NCBI GenBank assembly: GCA_963784995.1
Contig: CAWATZ010000004.1
Coordinates: 1 to 64,000, forward strand
DNA length: 64,000 nucleotides
Source of the DNA: CAWATZ01 sp963784995
GTDB lineage: Bacteria > Planctomycetota > Planctomycetia > Gemmatales > Gemmataceae
Reading direction: 5' to 3'
Shown: positions 1-8,332 of the stretch, in pieces
How positions within the stretch are numbered: the first letter of the stretch is position 1
Layout of the letters: every line of letters begins with the position of its first letter
Program-made: the position numbers and the translations under genes
Notes under the pieces: model-generated
What the model saw: only the letters and a program-made list of their open reading frames with translations
What the model was told of the DNA's origin: nothing
Databases searched by the model: none

Positions 1-690
1 TTACCTTCTACGCCGTCGGCGTGATCCTGGACGACTTGGCGGCGGAGAAATGCAACTCGGCCCGCGGCGCGCTACAACTCCGGCGTCCGCTACGCCTACC
101 AGCAGGCGACGCGACGCTCGGAGGCCTTACCCACTGGCTCGTGCTGTCGGCCACGATCCTCCGTTGGTTGCGTGCTTCGGTCACATCGACCGACACAGCG
201 AACCGCCAGTATGGGTCTGGATTCCAGGGCGATCCGGAAGAGACTCCGGCGGCCAGAACAGCGGACAGGCCCGCCCCGTTTGCAGCAATGCGCGCGTTCC
301 TGCCGCGATGCAGAACGCCCTGGCGTCGCGTGGGGCAACCCTGTCCCGAACGTCTGCTGCTCTCTCGGACCACCAACGCCTGACACGGCAGACGGGGCCC
401 ACCCCAGATGAACCCGTACAGCAGTCCGCCTGGGCATTCCCACAGAGTAGCACGTCCGGGACCTGGCTCGTCTGGGTCCACCCCATCCCGAAATCGCACC
501 CTGGGCTGGTGCAGGATGCGTGCCACTGGGCGACACCGTGTGATGCTGGCATGCTGGCAATGTCGGTCTAACTGTCACCCGTCGGGCAAGCAGGGACACG
601 CAGCGTCGCTCCTGTACACGTCGCCAACAGACCGGCGCCGTGCAGGGTAGAAGCCGAGCGCCTTGCTCACTTTCTGGGTGTTTCACAACA
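1..690. other. Stretch without a recognised gene
   Basis: Several overlapping open frames exist on both strands, but none of their translations resembles a known family and no frame shows a ribosome binding site followed by sensible protein. The first bases could be the 3' end of a gene that starts outside the window. A eutB gene, which normally precedes eutC, is not visible here in any frame. Confidence 0.5.
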
Positions 691-1740
691 ATACCTCCAG
701 TGATATGCAGGTTTCTCGACTCCTCCCTCCGAACCGGACGTGTAAGTTTTCCAAGCATCCGGCTCTCCAGGGCTCGACCTTCCGCGCCCGGCATTGCCAC
801 CGGGTCTGTATCCCGTTTCGATTTCGCCTTCACCGATCCCTACATTCCGGGATCTCCGACTACCTTTCTAATCCGGGCCGTTTTGCCCCTGCCTCCCTTC
901 GCCCCGTGGCCGGCTTTCCCGACCTCCGACTACTATGGAGGCTCCGACGCTTGCCCTGTTTCTCTTCCCGACTGCTGGGAACATCTGTTTCAGGGAAGCC
1001 TCCCACGTTCACGGCGCTGGACTCTACGAGACGGTTTAGGTGGCAGTTGCGGCGCTACCCATCCCCTCTTTGGGGTTGCTGACCGGTGCCGGGGTAATTC
1101 AGGTCTGTCCGGCACACCCTTGTTGACAACGATTGCCAACTGCGTTGTCTCGGGTGGCTGCTGGGAATGTACCCATGTTCCCGGTCACTGCCCGCGCCAG
1201 ACTACGTCTGCCCTGACCCGCACTCGCGTCGTTGGCTCGGCCTTGCGGCACATTTACCAAGTCAGGGTTAGGTTGGTAGTGGTAGGCCAACCTGCACAGG
1301 ATATTTGCGTGGCAGGGCTGCCATTTGCCGAAGGTAGAAAGCTGCTTCGTTTGCACTCACCATGTCGTCTCTTTGTCAAGCCTCGCATCTTGGCCGCCTG
1401 TGTCGGGCCTCACGAGTACCTTTCAGGGCCAGCTGTTTCACCGCTGGTTTGCATCCGCCAGCAGCTACGGCCCAAGAACACACCGGCTGCCTGTACAGCC
1501 TGTGGAGCTACCGGGCGACCCGCCCATTCGCTCATTCCAGCGACGCGCCTCGTGGCGCGGTGGCAATGTGGCATCCCTGGCGCTCTCGCGGCAAGCCTCC
1601 TCCGAATCCCTGGCACGCAGAGAATCTCGTCGCAGGGCAAGCTCCGGGAAGCAAGAAGATTCCTCCCCACGTTCCAGGGGCTGGACCGATCCCGCTTGCG
1701 GAAACTGTCACGATGACGTAGAGATAGCAAAGTGCCCTCG
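691..1740 (-). mobile_element. Group II intron-like sequence without an ORF
   Basis: Read on the minus strand, this stretch ends in a domain V-like hairpin followed by a short domain VI-like element, as in bacterial group II introns. The region upstream is GC-rich with many self-complementary segments and no frame resembling a reverse transcriptase or maturase, so it would be an ORF-less or decayed copy. The 3' end is placed near 691, just after the domain VI-like stretch. The 5' end is uncertain and I could not identify a clean GUGYG start, so the 1740 limit is approximate. The element abuts the start of eutC and lies on the opposite strand, so it could not splice out of a eut transcript. 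A covariance-model search would settle the call. Confidence 0.5.
731..765 (-). ncRNA. Domain V-like hairpin of a group II intron
   Basis: On the minus strand the element starts GAGCCGGA and ends UCCGGUUC, which pair over eight positions as in the canonical lower stem of domain V. A GAAA-type loop and a CG bulge before the closing strand are also present. The upper stem pairs poorly (UGCUUG against CUUACA) and the element is 35 rather than 34 nt, so it may be decayed. Confidence 0.6.
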
Positions 1741-1766
1741 GCCCGGAACCCTGCTTCGTGCGGACC

Positions 1767-2651
1767 ATGAACGACTCGTCCCCGCTGCTTCCCGCTCGCC
1801 CGACTCCGGTCGCTGACGCTCCCGGCTCGCCTGCCCTCCCCGACGCGATCCAGCGTCTGCTCGCCCGCACTCCGGGTCGGATCCTAGTCGGCCGGGCCGG
1901 CACCGGCTACCGTACCAGCACCCAGCTGACCCTCCGCCAGGACCATGCCTTCGCGCTCGACGCCGTCCACGCCGAGATTGACCTCGAAGCGACCTTCGGG
2001 CCGGACCTGATCAACCGCTTTGGCCTGTTCGAGGTGCAGAGCCGGGCGGACGGCAAGATCCAGTACCTGATGCGGCCCGACCTCGGCCGGCAACTGAGCG
2101 ATCAGGCCCGGGAGATCATCCGCCAGCTCTGTCCCGCGGGAGCCGATCTTCAGGTGGCGATCGGCGATGGTCTGTCGGCCGCGGCGGTGGCCCGCCAAGT
2201 GCCCGGGTTGCTCCCCCTGCTGGAGGAGCAGACCCGGCAGCGCGGCTGGAGCTTTGGCCGGCCCTTCTTCATTCGCTATTGCCGGGTCGGCATCCTCAAC
2301 GACATCGGCGATCTGCTCACGCCGAAGGTGGTCGTGCTGCTGATCGGCGAACGGCCGGGGCTGGCCACGGCGGAGAGCCTGTCGGCGTACCTGGCCTATC
2401 AGCCGAGGACCGGCCATACCGATGCGGAACGCAACCTCATCTCGAACATTCACGCCCGCGGCGTGTCGCTGGAAGACGCGGCCCGGCGCATCCTGGCCCT
2501 CGCGGACAAGATGCGGACCAGCCAGGCCAGCGGCGTCTCGATCAAGGAAGACCTGCCGATGCTGGAGGTGCGTGATCCGGACAAAATCCGGGGGCTGACG
2601 CCCCCGGCTCGCCTGGAATCGACCTCGTTGCCAGAGGAAGGCTCCTCGTGA
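1767..2651 (+). CDS. eutC: Ethanolamine ammonia-lyase small subunit
   Basis: EutC, with the EutB large subunit, forms the adenosylcobalamin-dependent lyase that converts ethanolamine to acetaldehyde and ammonia. The 294-aa product matches the family over its length: a variable N-terminus, then a segment containing LARTPGRILVGRAGTGYRT, then the conserved IGDGLSAAAV and a segment GRPFFIRYCRVGILNDIGD, which form the cofactor-binding half. The ATG at 1767 is preferred to the GTG at 1758 because the frame upstream has no homology. The stop overlaps the start of the permease by four bases (GTGA), so the two are translationally coupled. EutB is not seen upstream; it may lie outside the window or have been separated by the intron-like element. 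Confidence 0.92.
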   Translation: MNDSSPLLPARPTPVADAPGSPALPDAIQRLLARTPGRILVGRAGTGYRTSTQLTLRQDHAFALDAVHAEIDLEATFGPDLINRFGLFEVQSRADGKIQYLMRPDLGRQLSDQAREIIRQLCPAGADLQVAIGDGLSAAAVARQVPGLLPLLEEQTRQRGWSFGRPFFIRYCRVGILNDIGDLLTPKVVVLLIGERPGLATAESLSAYLAYQPRTGHTDAERNLISNIHARGVSLEDAARRILALADKMRTSQASGVSIKEDLPMLEVRDPDKIRGLTPPARLESTSLPEEGSS

Positions 2652-4174
2652 ATCAGGAAACCAGGCCGGCCGAAGCGGACGACCAGGCCCAGCTGGAACG
2701 GCTGGGCTATCACCAAGAGCTGCATCGCGGCCTGGGCGGCTTCTCCAATTTCGCCATCTCCCTGTCGATCATCTGCATCCTGGCGGGCGGCGTCACCTCG
2801 TTTCATCTCGGCCTGGGCACGGTCGGCGGGGCCGCCATCGGCCTGGGCTGGCCCCTGTGCTGCCTGTTCAGCCTGGCCGTGGCCCTGACCATGGGACAGG
2901 TGGCCTCGGCCTTTCCCACCGCCGGCGGGCTGTATCACTGGGCCTCGATCCTCGGCGGCCGCGGCTGGGGCTGGGCCACTGCCTGGTTCAACCTCGCCGG
3001 CCTGCTCACCGTCCTGGCCGCCATCAACGTCGGGCTCTATCTCTTCCTGGCCGATTCGCTCGGCCCGCACCTGGGCTACGATCGGAACCGCTTCAGCCCG
3101 GCCGGGCAGGTCGTGGCACAGACTGTCTTCGTGCTGCTGCTGACCGCGTCGCAGGCCGTCTTCAACCATTTCGGCATTCGCCTGACCACGCGCCTGACCG
3201 ACTTCAGCGGCTACTGGATCTTGCTGGTGGCCAGCGCCCTGACCCTGCTCCTGCTGCTGGCGACCCAGGACTTCGAGCCGGGCCGGCTGATTACCTTCAC
3301 CAACCTGAGCGGCCTGCCCCAGGGCAAGAACGTCTCGCCGACCTGGCCGTATTCCGAGAGCCCGGCCTGGCTGTTTCTGCTCGGCTTGCTGCTGCCGGCC
3401 TACACGCTGACCGGCTTCGACGCCTCTGCGCACATCGCGGAGGAAACGATCCGCGCGCCGGTCGAGGTGCCGCGCGGCATCGTTCGTTCGGTCGTGGTTT
3501 CGGGAGTCTTCGGCTGGGTGATGCTCTGTGCTTTCATCCTGGCCGCTCCCGGTCTCGAAGAGGCGGCCCGGAAGGGCGGAGGTGCGTTTTGCTGGATCGT
3601 CAACTCGCGTCTGCCGGGCTGGCAGGCGATGGCGCTTTTCGCCGGCATCGGTCTGGCTCAGTACCTGGCGGGTCTGGCCACGGTCACCTCGGCCTCGCGG
3701 ATGGCCTTCGCCTTTGCCCGCGACGGCGGTCTGCCCTTCTCGGCTCAGCTGCGCTGGGTCAGCCCCATCTACCGCACTCCGGTCTGGGCCGTCTGGACGG
3801 TCGCCGGCCTGTCGGTCGCCTTTACCACATATGCTCCGCTCTACGACACCATCACCGCCACGGCTGCCATTTTTCTCTATCTCTCCTACGTGCTGCCGAC
3901 GGCGCTGGGGTTGCTGGCTTATCGGCGCTCCTGGGTCCGGATGGGACCGTGGGACCTCGGCGGGTGGTATCGGCCGCTGGCACTGGTGAGCATTGCGGGC
4001 ACCGGCTTACTGTTCGTCATTGGTATCCAGCCGCCCAATGAGAAAGTGCTGCCGACAACCGTCGGGATGGCTTTGGGGCTGTGGCTGGTCTGGGTGCTGT
4101 GGGAACGGAAGCGCTTCCCGGGACCGCCTCGGCTGGACGCGGGGTCCGAGAAGGAAAAGCCGCTTGCGGTTTAG
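2648..4174 (+). CDS. ACT/APC-family permease, probable ethanolamine or amine uptake
   Basis: A 508-aa polytopic protein of the amino acid-polyamine-organocation superfamily, with about twelve hydrophobic segments. The N-terminal signature YHQELHRGLGGFSNFAISLS is the start of transporters in the amino acid/choline (ACT) branch, and an SRMAFAFARDGGLPFS segment in the second half is typical of APC porters. Coupling to eutC by a GTGA overlap suggests that it imports ethanolamine or a related amine; that substrate is inferred from context only. The start is a GTG with the overlap fixing its position. The stop codon lies inside the left arm of a palindromic repeat. Confidence 0.85.
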   Translation: MNQETRPAEADDQAQLERLGYHQELHRGLGGFSNFAISLSIICILAGGVTSFHLGLGTVGGAAIGLGWPLCCLFSLAVALTMGQVASAFPTAGGLYHWASILGGRGWGWATAWFNLAGLLTVLAAINVGLYLFLADSLGPHLGYDRNRFSPAGQVVAQTVFVLLLTASQAVFNHFGIRLTTRLTDFSGYWILLVASALTLLLLLATQDFEPGRLITFTNLSGLPQGKNVSPTWPYSESPAWLFLLGLLLPAYTLTGFDASAHIAEETIRAPVEVPRGIVRSVVVSGVFGWVMLCAFILAAPGLEEAARKGGGAFCWIVNSRLPGWQAMALFAGIGLAQYLAGLATVTSASRMAFAFARDGGLPFSAQLRWVSPIYRTPVWAVWTVAGLSVAFTTYAPLYDTITATAAIFLYLSYVLPTALGLLAYRRSWVRMGPWDLGGWYRPLALVSIAGTGLLFVIGIQPPNEKVLPTTVGMALGLWLVWVLWERKRFPGPPRLDAGSEKEKPLAV

Positions 4175-4204
4175 CGTTCACCAGCGCTAAGCCGCAAGCG
4201 GCTT
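4157..4204. repeat. Palindromic repeat, family R2 (copy 1)
   Basis: Arms AAGCCGCTTGCGGTTTAGCG and its exact reverse complement are separated by 8 bp. The left arm includes the permease stop codon, and the element lies between convergent genes, so it could act as a bidirectional terminator. A second copy is at 38088-38139 and a shorter hairpin with the same core at 34661-34680. Confidence 0.85.
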
Positions 4205-4210
4205 GTGTTC

Positions 4211-4855
4211 TCACTCCGCCGTTTCCGTTGCCAGGGCCAGCTCCGGCCCCGAAACCGTTGTCTCCCGGCCGCGGCGCACTCCCAGGGCCCAGCCCGGCCA
4301 CAGGCCCCGGCCGGCCGCCTGCTCCTCGGGGAAGACGCCCTTGGCCGTCGAGTGCAGGTCCTCCACCGAGTAGAAGACCTTCTCGTCGAAGCCCCGGATC
4401 AGGTTCCGGACGCGCACCAGGTCGCGCCGCTCGATCACCGTCATGATGATCTGCACCGGACCCTTGGCCCCCATCGCATCGACACAGGTGACGCCGTAGT
4501 CGGCCGACTTGAGAGACGCGAGCAGGACCTGGGCGTCCTTGCTGGTGATGATCCGCACCACCAGATGGCCGATCGCCATCTTGTCGTGGATCAGCACGCC
4601 CAGGTAGTTGCCGATGGTGAAGCCGCTGGCAAAGGCCGCGGAACAGCGCAGATCGCTCAGGTTGCGCATCACCTGGCCGATGGCGAACAGCCAGATCGAT
4701 ACCTCGAACAGGCCCACGATCGAGGCGACCGTTTTCATGCCGCGGGCGATGAAGATGATGCGGATGGTGGCCAGGGTGACCACCACCGTCTCGGCCACGA
4801 AGATCAGCGCCGGCAACCCCAGGGTAGACAGGTTCTCGAGCCAGTTCGGACTCAC
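4211..4855 (-). CDS. UPF0316 (DUF5698/DUF2179) membrane protein
   Basis: The 214-aa product has three hydrophobic segments in its first 100 residues (LPALIFVAETVVVTLATIRI onward) and a soluble C-terminal half containing VLASLKSADYGVTCVDAMG and IIMTVIERRDLVRVRNLIR. This is the layout of UPF0316 proteins: a DUF5698 membrane part and a DUF2179 cytoplasmic part. The function of the family is unknown. I chose the GTG at 4855 because GGAGGAA lies about seven bases upstream; a longer frame starting at 4879 lacks such a site. The last 35 residues after the DUF2179 part are not conserved. Confidence 0.85.
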   Translation of the reverse strand: MSPNWLENLSTLGLPALIFVAETVVVTLATIRIIFIARGMKTVASIVGLFEVSIWLFAIGQVMRNLSDLRCSAAFASGFTIGNYLGVLIHDKMAIGHLVVRIITSKDAQVLLASLKSADYGVTCVDAMGAKGPVQIIMTVIERRDLVRVRNLIRGFDEKVFYSVEDLHSTAKGVFPEEQAAGRGLWPGWALGVRRGRETTVSGPELALATETAE

Positions 4856-5004
4856 CGTTCTTCCTCCGTGAAGGGTCACAGGGTTGGCGAGCGGGGTGGG
4901 TGCGGTTCATAGTCGGGAACGGCTCGCACGACAAGAGCAGTTGGTCACGTCCCAACCTGCCTGGTTTGTTGCGTTTGAGGAAACCAAGGTCCGCCCTGCC
5001 TGTT

Positions 5005-5109
5005 CCCAGGGCGCTGCCCTGGGCTATCCTGTTGCGCCCCTTCGGGGCGAAAAACCTGGTTTTTCGCCCCGAAGGGGCGCAACAGGATAGCCCAGGGCAG
5101 CGCCCTGGG
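5005..5109. repeat. Large palindromic repeat, family R1 (copy 1)
   Basis: A nearly perfect 105-bp inverted repeat. Each arm begins CCCAGGGCGCTGCCCTGGGC, continues through TGTTGCGCCCCTTCGGGGC, and the short centre is AAAAACCTGGTTTTT. It ends six bases from the stop codon of the EF-hand gene. Further copies lie at 16355-16492 and 39753-39999, with a diverged copy inside the acyl ligase gene near 42123-42207. Confidence 0.9.
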
Positions 5110-5114
5110 TGGGC

Positions 5115-6871
5115 TCAGGGCTTCGCTTTCTCTTTCATCCGCTCGTCGGCCTTGATGGCTTCTTCCAGGCTGATCAGGCCATCGCCGTCGGTGTCGATGC
5201 GGGCGAAGTCCTCGGGACTGCCGAGGAACTCACGGGGCGAAACGTCGCCGTCGCCGTTGACGTCCATCTTGCGGAACCACAGCGGGCCCGCCGGGGCAGT
5301 GCCGCGGGGATTGGCCGGCATGCCATCCCGCCCTCGCACCATCGGGGCCGGCGGAAGCACGCCGACGTTGGTCCCCGCTCCCTTGACCACGGACAGCTGA
5401 ACCTGCCGGGGCAGCTCGTTCTTGCCGAGCTTGCCGTCGCCGTCCTGGTCATACTCGCGCAGCCGACTCCACGCCTGCCGCAGCTCGCGGACGCTCAGCC
5501 GGCCATCGCGGTTGGTGTCCAGCAGCTCGAACAGCCCCTGGCCGCCATCGCTGAACAGCAAGCCGGTCACGCTGCCGGACGCTCCACTCATGACGTCCAC
5601 GTACTCCAGCAGTTCCTTCTCGGTGAACCGGCCATCCTCATTGCGGTCGGCCCGCTGCAGGACGGTCAGAAACGGCTGGAACTGCCGGCCTTCCAGCTGC
5701 TTGGCGGTGATGAAGCCTTTCTTGTCGGGGTCAAATTGCTGGAAGATGCGCATGGCCAGCTGAGTCGAGTTGCCCGCAAACACCTGCTGCTCCATCCGGA
5801 TCACGTTCAGACTGACCCGGCCCAGTTTCATGCTCACCGAGATCGGCGACCCCTTGCGCACCGGCAAGGTCGGGACCTGCTGCCGGCCGGTTGGCACCAC
5901 CTCGACGTCGCCGCGCTCGTCCTTGCCCAGGTGGACCGTCAGCTCCACGTCGGGCATGGCCAGCAGCCAGCGCAGCACACCGGTTTTGTCCACCAGGCCC
6001 GACGCGCCCGGCTTCATCCAGTCAAACAGCTCTTTGGGAAAGCCGATCTCTTCCCGGCTCAGCTTGCCGTCCTTGTTGCGATCAAACCGCGTCAGGAGGT
6101 CCTGAGCGACCTTGAGCCGTTCCTTCATCCGCTCGCCCGGCTCCTCTCGCGGGACCAGCACGAAGGGAATCTGGAACTGCGCGCCCGGCTGCATCGCGTT
6201 GGCGTCGCGCAACTGCATAATGCGCCGGCTATTGGGATCCAGGGCGGATACGTTCTGGATCTCGGCCGACGTGAGCAGGTCGTCGTCGTCGGAGTCGAAC
6301 TTGCGCAGCACGTTGGCCACGGCCTCCAGTTCGCTCCGCGACAGTTTGCCGTCCTTGTCAGTGTCCAGCAGATGGAACAGGGTGTCCGTCAGAACGGTGC
6401 TCTGCTGGGCGATGCCAGGCTGCAGTGCCAGCCGGGCCGGGCCGCCGCCGTTCTTCCGGTAATAGCGTGCGAACTCCTCCAGGGACACCTTGCCATCGCG
6501 GTCCGTGTCCACGGCTTCAAGGGTCGGGCCCGGGTCGTGTCCCCTCCCCGGAAGAAGACGTTCTGGTTCTGCGTCTGGAACTGCGACACCGCGGGCATCC
6601 GCTCCGCCTCGGCCCGACTCAGGACGCCGTCGCCGTCGCGGTCCAGGTACTCGAACAGCCGTTTGGCGTAGTCTTCCCAGAAGACGCTGTACGGCTTGCC
6701 ATCGACGTGAACGTGCAACCGCACCAGCACGGGCCGGGTCTCGCCCAGGTAGACGATGTCCTGAACGTCGGCGGCCGACCAGGGATCGGGCGGCTTCGCC
6801 GGCTTGTCGCCCTGGGCCGCGGCCAGGGGAACCGCGGCCAGCAGCAGGGCAAGCGTCAGAGTGCGGATCAC
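5115..6871 (-). CDS. Secreted multi-EF-hand protein (one frameshift)
   Basis: The product starts with a signal peptide (IRTLTLALLLAAVPLAAAQG) and carries about eleven EF-hand loops of the form DxDxDGxxSxxE, for example DRDGDGVLS, DTDRDGKVS, DTDKDGKLS, DTNRDGRLS and DTDGDGLIS. EF-hand loops bind calcium; the biological role is unknown. The GTG start at 6871 overlaps the DUF1501 stop by four bases and follows GGAGGT. The reading frame breaks near 6525, where one extra C in the minus-strand run CGACCC would join RARP to LEAVDTDRDGK. It is the third gene of an operon with the DUF1553 and DUF1501 genes. Such EF-hand partners are common in planctomycetes. Confidence 0.85.
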
Positions 6872-8229
6872 GTCAGCACCTCCTTGATTGGCTTGGCCAC
6901 CTTGTCGGCGATGCGGATGGGCCGGCGCACGTTGGAGACGTTCTGCTTCTCGTAATCGATTCCCAGGGCCCCGCAAATGGTGGCGATGAAGTCCGGCACG
7001 CTGACGGGCCGGTCCTCGACCGTCATGCCGTCGGCGCTGGTCTTGCCGATGGCCTGGCCGCCCTTGATGCCGCCGCCGGCCAGCACGGTGGACCAGGACA
7101 CGGCCCAGTGGTCCCGGCCCTTGTTCGGGTTGATCTTCGGCGTCCGGCCGAACTCGCCCATCCACACGATCAGAGTGCTGTCCAGCAGGCCGCGCTGCTT
7201 CAGGTCTTCCATCAGCGTGCCCCAGGCCGGGTCGAGGACCTCGCTCAGCCGGCGGACGTTGTCGAAGTTCTGGGCGTGGGTGTCCCAGCCGAAGGCCCCC
7301 ATGCCGTTGACGCCGCCCAGGGTCACCTCGACAAAGGGCACGCCCTGCTCCACCAGCCGGCGAGCCAGCAAGCAGCCCTGGCCGAACAGGTTGCGACCAT
7401 AGGCGTCGCGCAGGGCGTCCTTCTCCTCGTCCAGGTTGAACGCCTTCGACGCGGCGGTCTTCATCAGCCGGACGGCCCGATCGTAGGCGGTCTGATGGCT
7501 GGCGGGCGCAACGCCGGGGTGCTGCTCGGCGAAGTCTTTCTGCATCTGCTTGAGCAGGTCCAGCCGGGCGTCGGCGTGGCGCCGATCCACGTCGCCCGGG
7601 ATGTCGATGTTCTCGACCTTGAGGGCCGCGGTGTAGTCGGGCTGCTGGCCGCGCTGCTGAAACAGGTTGCCGTCGCCGACGACCAGCGGGGCGTACATCG
7701 GACCCAGGAAGCCGGGGCCCCAGGCCGCCGGATTGAACAGCCGATAGGGAGCGATGCTGACGAAGTTGGGCAGCGGCGCGTCGCTGGCACCCAGCTCCTT
7801 GGCAACGAGGGCGCCCAGGGCCGGATACTGAATCGGGCCGGTCGGCACGTAGCCGGTCCGCATGTAAAAGCTGGCCCGGCCGTGGTCGGCCTCCTTGGTC
7901 TGCATCGAGCGGATGATGGCCATCTTGTCGCCGAACTGAGCGATCTTGGGCAGATGCTCGCTGATCTTCAGTCCGGGGGCGCTGGTCTGGATTTCCTTGT
8001 AGGGACCGCCGTTGGCGTGACCCGGCTTGAGGTCGAACGTGTCCATCTGGCTGGGCCCGCCGTTCATCCACAGCAGGATGCACGAGCGCTTGCGCTGGGG
8101 ACTCTGGGCGGTGTCCGCCGCCAGCCGCTCCAGCCAGCCCGACATCGAATAGCCGACCACGCCGGCCGACAGCAGCTTCAGCCACTCACGCCGCGTCAGG
8201 CGGGGCATATCGTTCGTGGGATGCGTCAT
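6868..8229 (-). CDS. DUF1501 family protein (Tat-exported, sulfatase-like fold)
   Basis: A 453-aa protein with a twin-arginine type leader (TRREWLKLLSAGVVGYS, arginines at 13-14) and the DUF1501 hallmarks CILLWMNGGPSQMDTFD, an AIIRSM segment, and a C-terminal segment WMGEFGRTPKINPNKGRDHW. DUF1501 proteins share the alkaline phosphatase/sulfatase fold and in planctomycetes nearly always sit beside a DUF1549/DUF1553 gene, as here. Their role is not established. The ATG at 8229 follows GAGGAG with good spacing. The stop overlaps the EF-hand start (GTGA). Confidence 0.93.
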   Translation of the reverse strand: MTHPTNDMPRLTRREWLKLLSAGVVGYSMSGWLERLAADTAQSPQRKRSCILLWMNGGPSQMDTFDLKPGHANGGPYKEIQTSAPGLKISEHLPKIAQFGDKMAIIRSMQTKEADHGRASFYMRTGYVPTGPIQYPALGALVAKELGASDAPLPNFVSIAPYRLFNPAAWGPGFLGPMYAPLVVGDGNLFQQRGQQPDYTAALKVENIDIPGDVDRRHADARLDLLKQMQKDFAEQHPGVAPASHQTAYDRAVRLMKTAASKAFNLDEEKDALRDAYGRNLFGQGCLLARRLVEQGVPFVEVTLGGVNGMGAFGWDTHAQNFDNVRRLSEVLDPAWGTLMEDLKQRGLLDSTLIVWMGEFGRTPKINPNKGRDHWAVSWSTVLAGGGIKGGQAIGKTSADGMTVEDRPVSVPDFIATICGALGIDYEKQNVSNVRRPIRIADKVAKPIKEVLT

Positions 8230-8272
8230 CGATTACAACTCCTCAGTGGATTTCATGCTGGATTCAGGTCGT

Positions 8273-8332
8273 CGTAGGGTAGGCGGTGGGCCTCGCTACG
8301 CTCGGCCCACCCTACGTCAGGCCCACCCTACG
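8273..8332. repeat. Inverted repeat between DUF1553 and DUF1501 genes
   Basis: The sequence CGTAGGGTAGGCGGTGGGCC pairs with GGCCCACCCTACG across a loop TCGCTACGCTC, and a second GGCCCACCCTACG-type arm follows directly. It abuts the stop codon of the DUF1553 gene and may attenuate readthrough into the DUF1501 gene. Confidence 0.75.

Noticed and set aside
640..1716. Long plus-strand open frame of 358 codons
   Set aside because: Its translation resembles no protein and it lies antisense to the intron-like RNA; it is an open frame from GC-rich structured sequence.
1..1757. eutB upstream of eutC
   Set aside because: I looked for the large subunit in all frames near the start and saw no matching sequence.
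5005..5109. Possible insertion sequence
   Set aside because: It is a palindrome of about 100 bp without a transposase gene, and I saw no target-site duplication.
6490..8277. 595-codon plus-strand frame
   Set aside because: It is antisense to the well-conserved DUF1501 and EF-hand genes and has no recognisable domain.
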